Positions 17,878 through 27,580 of a stretch of 64,000 bases of DNA are shown one piece after another. A program made the position numbers and the translations under genes. The DNA is taken from the NCBI RefSeq assembly GCF_013042245.1, contig NZ_JABDQL010000025.1, positions 1 to 64,000 of the forward strand, in the 5' to 3' direction. The first letter of the stretch is position 1. Every line of letters starts with the position of its first letter. The notes beneath the pieces were generated by a model. The model saw nothing but the letters and a program-made list of their open reading frames with translations. It had not been told where the DNA came from and did not search any database. Source of the stretch: Winogradskyella sp. Lineage in GTDB: Bacteria > Bacteroidota > Bacteroidia > Flavobacteriales > Flavobacteriaceae.

Positions 17878-20682
17878 TTACTCTAAACGAATATTATCGA
17901 AATAGAATACTTCGTTTGCTGATAATACGTCTAAATCAGTACCATCTGGATTATTTGGCTTAATTACTAACTGATTAACACCTGTATTACTTGGAGGTAT
18001 CCCCGTAAAAACAATTTCTACTTCGGTCCATGTGTTTGCATTAGTTATAGTTGCAAATTGTGGACCTGGATTTCCTGAATTTGGATCCTGTGGACTACTA
18101 TTAATTTCGAATCGCATTACAACATTAGCTACAGGAGAGTATACTTTGAATTTAAAGGTACCAGTAGCGTTAAAATTATTAGGGAATGCATTTTGTACGC
18201 CTGCAAACCTTTGAGTTCCGCTAAATCGTTCAACTTTTAGAACGCTGGCTGAGGTATTTATTCCTGAAGGATCTGGATTATCATCTAAGCTTACTGCAAT
18301 ACCATTCTCAGGGCTTGCAAAAGTACTTGTAAAGGATTCACAAGCTTCAAAATCTACTGGAAATGAAGTTGCTGGTTCGGCACCAGTCGTACAACCACCG
18401 CCGGTTCCTCCACCTCCACCACCTGGCGTTCCATAGACCATTAGATCATCAAAGAAATAGGTGTTTGTGTTTTGTTGATTAAAACCAAAGAAAATTACGA
18501 TTTTATCAAACTGTGGCGTTGCTGTTGCAGAAAAATCAAACGTGAGCTCTGTCCATTCATTTGCATTAGTTACAGTTTGTGGAATTTCTACAAAATTACC
18601 TGCATTACCGATTTCTTCCAATTTCAGTAATACTGGTGTGTTAGCGTCTGGAGACCATACTTTTAACTTAATTCCTTCAACACTATTAAAATCTAATTTA
18701 TCAGTTAAATCTAACTGTAAATTGTCAAAACCTGAGTTTCCAAATCTAGCAACCTGACCTACTCGACAAGAACTATTAACAGAATTATCAAAATCTGGAT
18801 TGTCAATCACTGAAAATCCTACATTATCTTCTATGAACGTTGGTGAATCTGTCTGGAAAGATACATTTAAATCTGTTGCGGCAGCTGACTCAGATGTTTC
18901 AGGGACACAGATACCTCCACCACCGCCACCGGCTCCGTATACCATTAAATCATCAAAGAAATAGGTATTAGTATTCAGCTGATTGAATCCAAAGAAAATA
19001 ACCATTTTATCAAACTGTGGTGTTGCTGTAGCAGCGAAATCAAAGGTTAATTCTGTCCACTCATTAGCATTAGTTATTGTTTGTGGAATCTCAACAAAAT
19101 TTCCTGCATTACCTATCTCCTCTAACTTAAGTAAAACAGGTGTGTTGGCTTCTGGAGACCATACTTTAATCTTTATCCCTTCAACGGCATTAAAATCTAA
19201 TTTAGCTGTTAAGTCTAACTGTAAATTATCGAAACCTGAGTTTCCAGCTCTAGCTACCTGCCCAACACGACAAGAGTTATTGACAGCGTTGTCAGAATCT
19301 GGGTTATCTATAACACTAAAGGCTATATTATCCTCAATAAATGTTGGAGAATCTGTTAAAAACGTGATATTTAAATCTGCTGCTGCAGAAGATTCTGAAG
19401 TCTCTGCTGTACACGCAGGAGCAACAACTGAAGTGCCTTGAATAATATCATCTATATAAAACGTACCTGCGGTTGTTCCTGGTCCATCTACAAATAATAC
19501 CATATCATTATAAGCACCAGTAGAAGATAACGTAAAGGTTAATTCTTCCCATCCAGTTCCCATATGCATTTGAGAATCTTCTACATTGCCTTCAGTTCCA
19601 TCCTCAAATTTTAATAACACTGGTAACGCTTGTGTAGCATATAATTTTAATGTTACAGCATTTTCAGTAGAGAAGTCTATAGGTGTATCTAAATTAAAAA
19701 ATGCATTTTCGAATGCAGCACCTACATTGGTTATCTCACCAACTTTTGAAGCTACATTATTAATACCAGATTGTTCTGGATTGTCAATAACTGTGAAGTT
19801 GACATTACCCACTATTTTACTTGCATAATCTATGGTTTCGCAATCAAAATCAATTGGAAATTCTAAATCTGTAGCAGTGCAAGGAATGTCATCTGTATTG
19901 ATTTGAGAAATATCATCTATATAGAAAGTACCCGCTGTAGTTCCTGGGCCATCTACAAAAAATGTTGTTGTAGAATAACTTCCTGCGGAATCAAATGTAA
20001 AATACAATGCTTCCCATCCTGTACCACCATGACTCGCAGTAATCTCAGTATCAGCAGCCGAACCATTTTCTAATTTTAAAAGAATATCAATTGGTGCATT
20101 AGACCAGAATAATACTTTTACTGTTTTGTCTGTTGATAAATCTAAATCTACACCAAGGTCAAAAAACAAGCCTTCAAAAGCAGCACCACTATTTACAATT
20201 TCTCCAACATTTGAAGTATTAGGGTTAGCTCCAGATGGGTCTGGATTTTCAACTATTTGAAAAGCAACGCCATTAAATACAGTAGCATCATAAACTACTA
20301 AAGGATTATCAAAAGAAATTGGAAATGCAATAACCTCTGGAATACTAATAACAATGACATCTTCAAAGGTATCTGAATCACCAGCAACATTAGTGGCAAT
20401 TAGCGTAACTGTATATGTTCCTGATTCAAAAACGATTATAGGATTAACTTCCGAAGTTTCTCTTATATCATCTGGGTTATTATTATTTACAATAGTCCAC
20501 TGATAATTATCTGCATTGGTAGATGTATTTAAAAATGATACAACTCCTGTATCTTGATTTATAGTCTGCGTGAATTCTGCATTTATCTGTGGTAAAACTG
20601 CATCATCTTCATCACATGCTAAATAAGCTAAAGCCAAAAATAGGACTGATAGCAATTTTATTCCTCTGGTTATTTTTTTCAT
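17878..20682 (-). CDS. PKD and multi-CBM surface glycan-binding lipoprotein
   Basis: From the second ATG the product has 934 residues and starts with a good lipoprotein signal (lipobox LACDED); the ATG 18 nt upstream would prepend six residues that do not look like a signal. A PKD domain (about 35-110) is followed by five beta-sandwich modules of about 150 residues. The first two are related to each other (about 115-265 and 270-415, both ending DGPGTTAGTFYIDD). The next two are near-identical (about 420-590 and 590-760, both ending YFFDDLMVYG). The last is divergent (about 775-934). Gly-rich linkers separate the later modules. No catalytic motif was seen; a multivalent laminarin-binding role on the surface is inferred. 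It follows GH16 in the same operon. Confidence 0.85.
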   Translation of the reverse strand: MKKITRGIKLLSVLFLALAYLACDEDDAVLPQINAEFTQTINQDTGVVSFLNTSTNADNYQWTIVNNNNPDDIRETSEVNPIIVFESGTYTVTLIATNVAGDSDTFEDVIVISIPEVIAFPISFDNPLVVYDATVFNGVAFQIVENPDPSGANPNTSNVGEIVNSGAAFEGLFFDLGVDLDLSTDKTVKVLFWSNAPIDILLKLENGSAADTEITASHGGTGWEALYFTFDSAGSYSTTTFFVDGPGTTAGTFYIDDISQINTDDIPCTATDLEFPIDFDCETIDYASKIVGNVNFTVIDNPEQSGINNVASKVGEITNVGAAFENAFFNLDTPIDFSTENAVTLKLYATQALPVLLKFEDGTEGNVEDSQMHMGTGWEELTFTLSSTGAYNDMVLFVDGPGTTAGTFYIDDIIQGTSVVAPACTAETSESSAAADLNITFLTDSPTFIEDNIAFSVIDNPDSDNAVNNSCRVGQVARAGNSGFDNLQLDLTAKLDFNAVEGIKIKVWSPEANTPVLLKLEEIGNAGNFVEIPQTITNANEWTELTFDFAATATPQFDKMVIFFGFNQLNTNTYFFDDLMVYGAGGGGGGICVPETSESAAATDLNVSFQTDSPTFIEDNVGFSVIDNPDFDNSVNSSCRVGQVARFGNSGFDNLQLDLTDKLDFNSVEGIKLKVWSPDANTPVLLKLEEIGNAGNFVEIPQTVTNANEWTELTFDFSATATPQFDKIVIFFGFNQQNTNTYFFDDLMVYGTPGGGGGGTGGGCTTGAEPATSFPVDFEACESFTSTFASPENGIAVSLDDNPDPSGINTSASVLKVERFSGTQRFAGVQNAFPNNFNATGTFKFKVYSPVANVVMRFEINSSPQDPNSGNPGPQFATITNANTWTEVEIVFTGIPPSNTGVNQLVIKPNNPDGTDLDVLSANEVFYFDNIRLE
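18434..19410 (-). repeat. Tandem duplicated CBM-like module within the PKD lipoprotein gene
   Basis: Two consecutive copies of about 470 bp (18939-19410 and 18434-18902) encode modules that are almost the same from TSESxAAxDLN to YFFDDLMVYG, joined by a glycine-rich linker. The DNA of the copies is also similar over long runs but has many silent changes, which points to a duplication that is recent on the protein scale but not fresh. Confidence 0.8.
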
Positions 20683-20703
20683 AATATTAGTGTATTGCAT
20701 TAT

Positions 20704-21573
20704 TTATTTTTGATAAACTCGTACATAGTCTACAAGCATAGTTTGTGGAAATACTGTTTCGGCATTTGGTGGTCCTGGTAAGTTACCTCCAACTGCTACA
20801 TTTAGAATAATGTAGAATGGTCGGTCATTAAACACCCATTGTCCTTCGCCATTGGTTTCTTCTTCAATATCTTCAGGCGTAATTTGATTGTAAAGTACAT
20901 CATCTACATAATAGTTTATATAATTTGGACCCCACTCAATTCCGTAAACATGAAATTCTGTATCTACTCTGGTATCGTCAAAAGTGTAGGCTTTAGATAC
21001 AGATTCTGCACCAGAGAAATTTGGACCATGAACAGTTCCAAATATTCGAGTTGGTTCGTTTCCAACATTTTCCATAATGTCTATCTCACCTATTCTAGGC
21101 CAAACTTCTCCATCACTATCATCTCCTAACAACCAAAATGCTGGCCACATGCCTTGTCCGTATGGCAAGCGAATACGCGCTTCAAAACGCCCATAAAGTT
21201 GTTGAAACTTATTTTTTGTTTGTAACCTAGCTGATGTGTATTGGGCACCATTAAAGTTTTCTTGTTTTGCTGTAATTAATAAAAATCCATTTTCAGTAGT
21301 TACATTATCTGTTCTATCTGTATAATATTGCAGCTCATTATTGCCCCATCCAGGAATGCCTTCAGCTGTGCCATCACCGATATCAAAATTCCATATCGAT
21401 GTATCTATTTCTCCGTCTTTATCAAAATTATCTTCGAGAACTAGATTATCGAAAGTTGCAACAGTTTGGGTTTCATCGGTATTACAGCTTGATAAAAACA
21501 CAAGCACTGCAAAACCAAGTAGGATATGGTTTAAGGTTTGTTTTTTTCTTATTTTCATAGTCTTTAGTTTCAT
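20704..21573 (-). CDS. GH16 endo-beta-1,3-glucanase (laminarinase), lipoprotein
   Basis: From the ATG at 21573 the protein has 289 residues; the longer reading frame would need a TTG and gives no better signal, and a further ATG lies at 21558. The signal ends in a lipobox (LSSC, Cys30). The GH16 jelly roll carries EIDIME (163-168) after a tryptophan-rich strand, so Glu163 is the nucleophile and Glu168 the acid/base. The M in EIDIME and segments such as MWPAFWLLG and WGNNELQYYT are typical of bacterial laminarinases (GH16_3). The gene lies 24 bp after the glycan-binding lipoprotein gene and 21 bp before the PKD/CBM gene. It likely cuts laminarin at the cell surface for SusCD import. Confidence 0.93.
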   Translation of the reverse strand: MKLKTMKIRKKQTLNHILLGFAVLVFLSSCNTDETQTVATFDNLVLEDNFDKDGEIDTSIWNFDIGDGTAEGIPGWGNNELQYYTDRTDNVTTENGFLLITAKQENFNGAQYTSARLQTKNKFQQLYGRFEARIRLPYGQGMWPAFWLLGDDSDGEVWPRIGEIDIMENVGNEPTRIFGTVHGPNFSGAESVSKAYTFDDTRVDTEFHVYGIEWGPNYINYYVDDVLYNQITPEDIEEETNGEGQWVFNDRPFYIILNVAVGGNLPGPPNAETVFPQTMLVDYVRVYQK

Positions 21574-21597
21574 TTTTTTAATAAAATATTTCAAATT

Positions 21598-23034
21598 TTA
21601 GTAGAAATAAATATTATCTATAAATAAGTTAGATATTGTTGGGTTTGCTGGACCATCTTCGGAATTAAACAACAATAGTCCAATACGTGATAGGTCGGTT
21701 AAACCAGAAAAGCTAGATAATGGGATGTCAAAACTTACCCAAGTATCCTGCGCAAGCTCACTACCATTTATCAAATAAGAACCAACGGTCTCAGTAGCAC
21801 CGTAATTAGTGAGTTGTAATAGAAGTCTATCTCCAGACTGCAGTGCCTCTTGTACATTGATATCTATATGCAGCGTGTTAAGATTAGTAGCATTTACTGG
21901 TGCTACTGCTTCAGCTGGGAATATAACATCGTTAAATACGATACCTACAAAGTTTAAATCTGTGTAACTAATTATTGATTGGTCACCAACTGGAACAACG
22001 CCTCCTAAAGTATTTTGAAAAGGTTCAAAAAATGAATTATACCTTGATACAGGAATATCAGTATATGCATCACTAAATAAGGAAACAACAGATGATGGGT
22101 CTTGCGTTGGTGTTGGCGCAAAATCGAAAGCTCCTATAGATGTAATTTCTAATGAGCCTTCAGCTAATACTCCACCCAATTGTGCAGTAATTGTTGCAGT
22201 ACCTTCGCCTATGACCGAAATTTGCCCAAGTTCGTTAACAAAAGCTACATCAATATTTGATGACTCAAAATCAAAATAAGATGGTGAAACACCTACTGTG
22301 ACATTGCTTCCATCTTCAACGTTAAATGTTTGTGTTAATCCTGTAGTTCCTAGTGTTGTTCCTATAAATGATTGCTGTATTAAATCTTGTCCACTAAATA
22401 TTCTTGGTCTTGGTTGTGCTACGGTACCTAAATTCTCAAAACGTAATTCATCTATCCAAAACGTAAAACCAAAACCATTAGTACTATTAGATCCTGCTGA
22501 AAATATAAACATTCCTTTCTCTTGTATTAATTTTGACGGATCCGGAATTGGTATGGTATACTTTCTCCAATCTGTTGAAAGCTGTATGTTCTCTCTTGCC
22601 ACAGCAAATTTATTTTGAACAAAATCAGTACCAAAACCTGCTAAACCAACCGTAGCCGTAGTCGAACTTTTGGCCCAGAAGGTTAACGCATCAAAACCAC
22701 TTAGGTCTCTACCATTTCCTCTATCTAAAAATATACCACCTATAAACCCTCCGTTTGGATCGTTAGGAGCGGGAACATCTATTCTGATTGAAGACCTTCC
22801 TTCAAAAGCTTCATTATCATCTGTCCCAAAACCATCTGGGTTTGCCCCTGCAGCTGGATCAAAGGAAACAAAAAACTCATCGGTTAAACCTACAGGTGCG
22901 TCAGTAAAAATATCTCCATCACTTGGAAACGAAGCAAACTGGACATCATCAGACAATCCCCTTTCACAGCCTAGGACGACTACAGCTATTGCCAAAAACG
23001 TGAATACTTTATTTATGTTATTAATTTTCTTCAT
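21598..23034 (-). CDS. Surface glycan-binding lipoprotein with Big_2-like domain
   Basis: This 478-residue protein has a lipoprotein signal (VVVLGC, Cys23). An N-terminal beta-sandwich follows (about 40-205), containing FEGRSSIRIDVP and ending FWIDELRFENLG, a pattern of CBM-like jelly rolls. An Ig-like Big_2-type domain comes next (about 212-297, ISVIGEGTATITAQ). A C-terminal module (about 300-478) starts APTPTQDPSSVVSLFSDAYTD and ends FIDNIYFY. This last module recurs in the proteins at 27694-29664 and 3393-5123. No enzyme motif is visible. It starts 8 bp after the fusion gene and precedes GH16 by 24 bp. A role as a laminarin-binding protein on the cell surface is inferred from architecture and context. 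Confidence 0.8.
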   Translation of the reverse strand: MKKINNINKVFTFLAIAVVVLGCERGLSDDVQFASFPSDGDIFTDAPVGLTDEFFVSFDPAAGANPDGFGTDDNEAFEGRSSIRIDVPAPNDPNGGFIGGIFLDRGNGRDLSGFDALTFWAKSSTTATVGLAGFGTDFVQNKFAVARENIQLSTDWRKYTIPIPDPSKLIQEKGMFIFSAGSNSTNGFGFTFWIDELRFENLGTVAQPRPRIFSGQDLIQQSFIGTTLGTTGLTQTFNVEDGSNVTVGVSPSYFDFESSNIDVAFVNELGQISVIGEGTATITAQLGGVLAEGSLEITSIGAFDFAPTPTQDPSSVVSLFSDAYTDIPVSRYNSFFEPFQNTLGGVVPVGDQSIISYTDLNFVGIVFNDVIFPAEAVAPVNATNLNTLHIDINVQEALQSGDRLLLQLTNYGATETVGSYLINGSELAQDTWVSFDIPLSSFSGLTDLSRIGLLLFNSEDGPANPTISNLFIDNIYFY

Positions 23035-23042
23035 CTTAAAAA

Positions 23043-26000
23043 TTATTTTCCAATATTAATGTGTACATAAGTTCTAATTTCCCATTCTTGTCCATTATCA
23101 AAGCCAATAGGACTTATAGGTGGTACTGGTGGAAATGTGTTTGGAGCAACAAAATTGGGTCCAAATCTTGGTGAGAACTCATTTAAGGATCTCCAAGTAC
23201 CTCTTATACCTATTCTTGTGCTTGGCAAAATAAACCAATCAGGCTTACCTAAACTAGTTGATAAGTCAACCATTAACTGTAAAGGAAATGTAAGGTTAAA
23301 GTCTCTATGGTAATCGAATGGACCCCAATCATTAATTTTTACATGTGTTTGAAGCATCATTTTCTTATAGATTGCTCTAATATCACCACCAAAACGTTTA
23401 ATTAATCTATCGCTATCACCATTGGCTTGTCCGTTTCCATAATAGAAGTTACCAATTATTCCTAAATCATTAGTAAGTTTTGATACCATTCTAGAATTAA
23501 TTTCCCATAAATCTTCAGCTGGAGCTGATTGTGGAAATGCAAAGAACTGTCTGTTAGCTAAGAAACCTATGTGAGCATCAGTTGTAGTTGGTAAACGACG
23601 ATAGGTAAATCCTAGATTTGCTGCAAACTTCGCATCTTCTGCTCTATCATTATTCCATTCATACATCCAAGTTCCTGGTGTAGGATCGTAGGTCAACAAC
23701 ATTTCGTATCCATATGTCTCACGACTTCCATCACGTACTGCAAATGGGTCATCGATAACATTTCTTAATCTACCTGTACCACCAACGTCATTTGGCATAG
23801 GTGCTACTAGAGGTTTTTGATACATAAAATTTGGTGCTATCTGAAAATCTCCTTTGGAGAACGTAAATCCTGAAAGCATACTTACTCTATTTCCGCTTCC
23901 TGAATCTCGTAATCTCCAACCAGTAAAAGTTTGTGTTTGGTCTGCACCACCATTAGCTACTAAGCCCATATAACTTGCTTGACCATACCAATTGAACTGA
24001 CCGCCTTGATACATAACTTTAAACTTTCCTCCCCAGTTATCAGAAGATTGTATTTTATCATTGTAGACGATATAGTTTCCAGGAGTACCTCTAACATCTT
24101 GAAATGTTACACCATTTAAAGGACTTCCTGACCAAATACCTCCTACCATTACATTAAACTTTCCGAAGTCTTTCTCAACGGCTAAAGTTGCACGCTGAGT
24201 TGGAAAAGCTGGTATAATACCACTTCGTACTTGATTGGCATCTAGTACACGTTGTCCAGTCTCAGGATCAATTTGTATTTCTGTTTGGAAATCTCTGTGG
24301 TAAATACCAGTTATATCGTAACCCTTATAATTTTTAGAATACTTGAATAACATTGTAGGGTTTGCTCCCCACCAAAGTTGAGGTCCAATAGCTGCTTTTA
24401 GCCCCTTAAAATCACCCTTTCCATCAATTTCAGCGCCTAGAATTTCACCCCCATATATGTCTAAGTTAGGTCCATAATTAGCTTCTGGGTACAGTCCAAA
24501 AAAGTCTCCTTCATAACCCCAATGGTAATGACCGGTTCTATAAAAACCTCTTAAGTCAAAATCTTTAGCGTTCCACTCAAATTCAGCATTGTAAACTTGA
24601 ACTCTATTATTATCGTTTAGAATTATTTCTTCACCATTTGCTCCTTCAACAGTTACAGGCCTTGCTCTATTTTCGTAAAAAATTTCATCTATAGGGTTTT
24701 GAGCAACGTTACCAACAATATTAAAATTCACATTGGCACGCATGTTTGAAGAAGGTTTACCTTCGACTCCAATAAAATAAGACTGCATATGATCGAATCC
24801 TAATTGATTAGGAAATGCATCTGAAGTTGGATCTGGGTTATCAGGTGTTGTAATCAAGCTACCACCCGTACTGAATGTAGAAAATCTTGCACTAAGTTGG
24901 CTTATACTAAGCTTACCTCCATCTTGTGCGCCTAAGGCTGCCTTATCACCTCTGGCTTTTAAAACTGCATCCATTAAATTAATATTGTTGAAATAGTTTT
25001 CAACAAAAGCAGAATCAACGCCTTCATCATAAGGGTTTAATTGGTGTGCTTCTTTAAGTGCATAATATACAGCACGTGGATATAACTCATAAAGACCTCT
25101 TTCGTTTGTTGGACCTTTAGCACATATTCCAAACCATTCTTCATTCATATTATTACCACCTGGAGCTAAATCTCTTTTATAACCTCCATTTGCCCATGTT
25201 GCTACTGTATTGTGAACATCAAAATCTTTTGTTTGATTCCATTTCCACCATCCATCACTAGATTGAAAAGTGAAACCACCAATAGAGTTACCTGATTTAC
25301 CTAATCCTGCAGCATTTTGATAAATTTCTTTCCAATTACCTATGTTATAATATGCTTGTGAATATTGATCTTCCTTATTATCCATAGCATTAAAAGCATC
25401 TGCACCAAACTCCGCAAATAAAATAGGCATATTCAATTCATCATTTACTCTCTGAAAAGCATCACTAAAAGAGATACCTCGGTACATATTAGTACCATAT
25501 ATATCTATATCAGTACAATATTCTTTTACTATATCTAGATATAATAAATCACCATTACAAATAGCCACAGGTACAGAATTGTCTATTTTTTTAATTTCTA
25601 ATGAAGCGTCATTAAAAGCTTTGTAAAGCCCTTCAGCTGCTAACCTAGTACCTGGATCAACACCATCTATAGGTATATCTTCAGTTTCAGCTCCTGTCCA
25701 AGATAAATGATAATTATTCTCGTTACCTACCATATACAATAACAGACCTGGCGTATTTTTATACTTTTTTGCCATGTCAGTGACCTCTTTCATCAAGACT
25801 TCTCGAGTAGCTTGATCTGTATAATCTGTTTGAGGAACCCAAGCACCATTTATGGTCAAACCATATGCGCCAAACTGCGTATTAAGCATAGTATAAATTC
25901 CGTAATTTTCATAGATATACGTAATCCATTTTGGTTCTAAGCCATATGTACGTATTGCATTAACACCCATATTTTTAAATAAGGACATTTCGGAATCTAA

Positions 26001-26222
26001 TGCAGATTTTATAATGTCATCAGATTTATTCCAGATACCTTTATCTAGTATCCCATTGCCTATTGGGACATAATCCCAATTAATACCATTGATTATCATC
26101 TGTTTGCCATTTGCAATCAGTTTTTTTCCATCAGCGTCAGACACAACGGACACTTTATTTACTTGGGCAAAAATGGATGTTGAAATTAGGATTGTGAATA
26201 ATCCAAGAAAGATTTTCTTCAT
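23043..26222 (-). CDS. Glycosidase (TIM barrel) fused to an outer-membrane beta-barrel
   Basis: This 1059-residue protein has a Sec signal (1-20, STSIFAQ). Residues about 25-420 form a clan-A-type (beta/alpha)8 glycosidase: NGINWDYVP, GVNAIRTYGLEP, likely acid/base Glu168 in YMVGNENN, and likely nucleophile Glu271 in ILFAEFGADAF. Residues about 440-1059 are rich in alternating aromatic and polar strands (for example YNAEFEWNAKDFDLRGFYRTGHYHW, shortened here to YNAEFEWNAKDF and GFYRTGHY) and look like a porin-type barrel; the final residues INIGK are not the classic terminal Phe. The family resembles GH2/GH17-like beta-glucan transglycosylases or hydrolases but could not be named. It leads an operon with the glycan-binding lipoprotein, GH16 and PKD/CBM genes. 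A surface-displayed, barrel-anchored glucanase is inferred. Confidence 0.75.
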   Translation of the reverse strand: MKKIFLGLFTILISTSIFAQVNKVSVVSDADGKKLIANGKQMIINGINWDYVPIGNGILDKGIWNKSDDIIKSALDSEMSLFKNMGVNAIRTYGLEPKWITYIYENYGIYTMLNTQFGAYGLTINGAWVPQTDYTDQATREVLMKEVTDMAKKYKNTPGLLLYMVGNENNYHLSWTGAETEDIPIDGVDPGTRLAAEGLYKAFNDASLEIKKIDNSVPVAICNGDLLYLDIVKEYCTDIDIYGTNMYRGISFSDAFQRVNDELNMPILFAEFGADAFNAMDNKEDQYSQAYYNIGNWKEIYQNAAGLGKSGNSIGGFTFQSSDGWWKWNQTKDFDVHNTVATWANGGYKRDLAPGGNNMNEEWFGICAKGPTNERGLYELYPRAVYYALKEAHQLNPYDEGVDSAFVENYFNNINLMDAVLKARGDKAALGAQDGGKLSISQLSARFSTFSTGGSLITTPDNPDPTSDAFPNQLGFDHMQSYFIGVEGKPSSNMRANVNFNIVGNVAQNPIDEIFYENRARPVTVEGANGEEIILNDNNRVQVYNAEFEWNAKDFDLRGFYRTGHYHWGYEGDFFGLYPEANYGPNLDIYGGEILGAEIDGKGDFKGLKAAIGPQLWWGANPTMLFKYSKNYKGYDITGIYHRDFQTEIQIDPETGQRVLDANQVRSGIIPAFPTQRATLAVEKDFGKFNVMVGGIWSGSPLNGVTFQDVRGTPGNYIVYNDKIQSSDNWGGKFKVMYQGGQFNWYGQASYMGLVANGGADQTQTFTGWRLRDSGSGNRVSMLSGFTFSKGDFQIAPNFMYQKPLVAPMPNDVGGTGRLRNVIDDPFAVRDGSRETYGYEMLLTYDPTPGTWMYEWNNDRAEDAKFAANLGFTYRRLPTTTDAHIGFLANRQFFAFPQSAPAEDLWEINSRMVSKLTNDLGIIGNFYYGNGQANGDSDRLIKRFGGDIRAIYKKMMLQTHVKINDWGPFDYHRDFNLTFPLQLMVDLSTSLGKPDWFILPSTRIGIRGTWRSLNEFSPRFGPNFVAPNTFPPVPPISPIGFDNGQEWEIRTYVHINIGK

Positions 26223-26563
26223 TATTTGAGTCTGTTTATATAATCCGAATTATTGATAATTTACTTGAGTTTTAATATAACATTTGTAAACTATCATCTC
26301 TAAAATTGTAAAGTTCATAAATATATGTTTAAATACTGTGAATTAGATAAATTACACCTAAACAAAAAACATACACTAATGAAAATGTTTTTCGATGTTG
26401 TTACTATAGTTAAACATTAGTTTTAAATAATTGATTTTTAAACTTTAAAAATTAAAAATATTCTATTTAAATTTAAAAACCAACAAAATGTTGTGGTAAT
26501 ATTGTATTAAAATCTATTGCGGTATGGGTGTTTTTTTTGTTTCTTAATATTGTATGGTGAAAA
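26223..26563. other. AT-rich intergenic region upstream of the glycosidase-barrel gene
   Basis: About 340 bp with no convincing open reading frame and no RNA gene on either strand. It must hold the promoter of the four-gene operon that starts with the fusion gene, since a terminator lies just upstream, but no clear TTG / TAnnTTTG pair was found. It carries a T8 run at 26531-26538. Confidence 0.5.
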
Positions 26564-26604
26564 TTAATATGGGAATGTGCAAAGACTGCAAATTCCCATA
26601 TTAA
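26564..26604 (-). terminator. Hairpin terminator closing the SusCD operon
   Basis: A perfect 13-bp stem (TTAATATGGGAAT with ATTCCCATATTAA) encloses a 15-nt loop, 27 bp after the stop of the small lipoprotein gene. On the minus strand it is followed by a short TTTT, so the T-run is weak. It fits the 3' end of the regulator-proximal susCD operon. Confidence 0.75.
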
Positions 26605-26630
26605 AATTAATGACATGTTTTTCATGGAAT

Positions 26631-27569
26631 TTATTCAGCTATCAGAATGAAACCCCAGTCAAAATCACCATTACCGTCCGTACTTTTTACTGTCATTTCA
26701 TTAGCAGATCTGGACAGTATTTGATATTGGTGATTTCCTCCTATATAATAACCTAAAAAACCTATACCAGATAAGTTCAGAGTCTCTACCCCACCAGGAG
26801 CAGTTAAAGACCACTGTTGTGAATAATCTTCGTACACATAATTAATTATATCAGCACCATCTTGTTCACCTCCTCCAACGCCTCCAAGCTCATTAATCAA
26901 TACTTCGCGTCCAAATACTGTACCTGACACATCAGTTGTTGGATCATCATTTGTATTATCAACGATATGCGTAAAGGTTCCATCCTCATTAAAAACATAT
27001 CTATCATCGTACATACCTACACCCGCTTTACCCTCCGCAGGTGAAGCAAAAAATGAAAAAGGATCTCCGCCTGCTGGACCTAAGCCAAAATGACCGTTTG
27101 CTTCGCTTTTTATTCTCCAAACTCTAGAACCGTCTCCGCGTAACATTTCTAATAAATCTGCTGGTGGTTCATATAAAGATAATACATCGATATTAAAAGT
27201 AATGCTTGATGAAACTCCTCCTGTTCCTGTTGCAATTGCTGTTACTGAGAACGTATTTTCTCCAAGGATGGAAAAAATATGATCTACACCATTAGGGCCT
27301 TGAAGTTTGTTCTCTCCTTGTACAACGACTTGATAATTGATGGCATTATCTGCACTAACCATAAATCTAACTTGACCACTACCTAATCCAGGAGCTTCTG
27401 TTACGTCTAGCATTCCATCGTTATCAATATCATCTAAATAAGTAACTTCAACCTGAATATTTGTAGGTGTTATCAAATCCCCAAACTCTTGATCCTCGTC
27501 TTGGCAGCTATTAAAAGTTATAGCAATTAATAAGGCCAATATTGAGCTTATATATTTATTATTTTTCAT
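26631..27569 (-). CDS. Small PUL lipoprotein of unknown function (putative glycan-binding)
   Basis: This 312-residue protein has a lipoprotein signal (ITFNSC, Cys22). An Ig/PKD-like beta domain (about 35-130) includes DDIDNDGMLDVTEAPG, a calcium-loop-like stretch. The C-terminal domain (about 138-312) begins LLEMLRGDGSRVWRI and ends FDWGFILIAE; it is rich in Gly, aromatic residues and beta strands and resembles the all-beta domains of surface glycan-binding proteins or lipocalin-like folds. No catalytic motif was identified. It is the last gene of the susCD operon. It is set apart by the 76-nt conserved leader at 27581-27656, which is also found before the AsmA-like gene, so its translation may be controlled separately. 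Confidence 0.78.
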   Translation of the reverse strand: MKNNKYISSILALLIAITFNSCQDEDQEFGDLITPTNIQVEVTYLDDIDNDGMLDVTEAPGLGSGQVRFMVSADNAINYQVVVQGENKLQGPNGVDHIFSILGENTFSVTAIATGTGGVSSSITFNIDVLSLYEPPADLLEMLRGDGSRVWRIKSEANGHFGLGPAGGDPFSFFASPAEGKAGVGMYDDRYVFNEDGTFTHIVDNTNDDPTTDVSGTVFGREVLINELGGVGGGEQDGADIINYVYEDYSQQWSLTAPGGVETLNLSGIGFLGYYIGGNHQYQILSRSANEMTVKSTDGNGDFDWGFILIAE

Positions 27570-27580
27570 GTGTTTATATT

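Noticed and set aside
18983-19441. Open frame of 152 codons on the plus strand
   Set aside because: It mirrors the duplicated CBM module; a similar shadow occurs opposite the second copy, as expected from repeats.
26223-26630. Small gene in the 0.4-kb gap
   Set aside because: No frame with a plausible start, leader and composition was found; it holds only a terminator and presumably a promoter.
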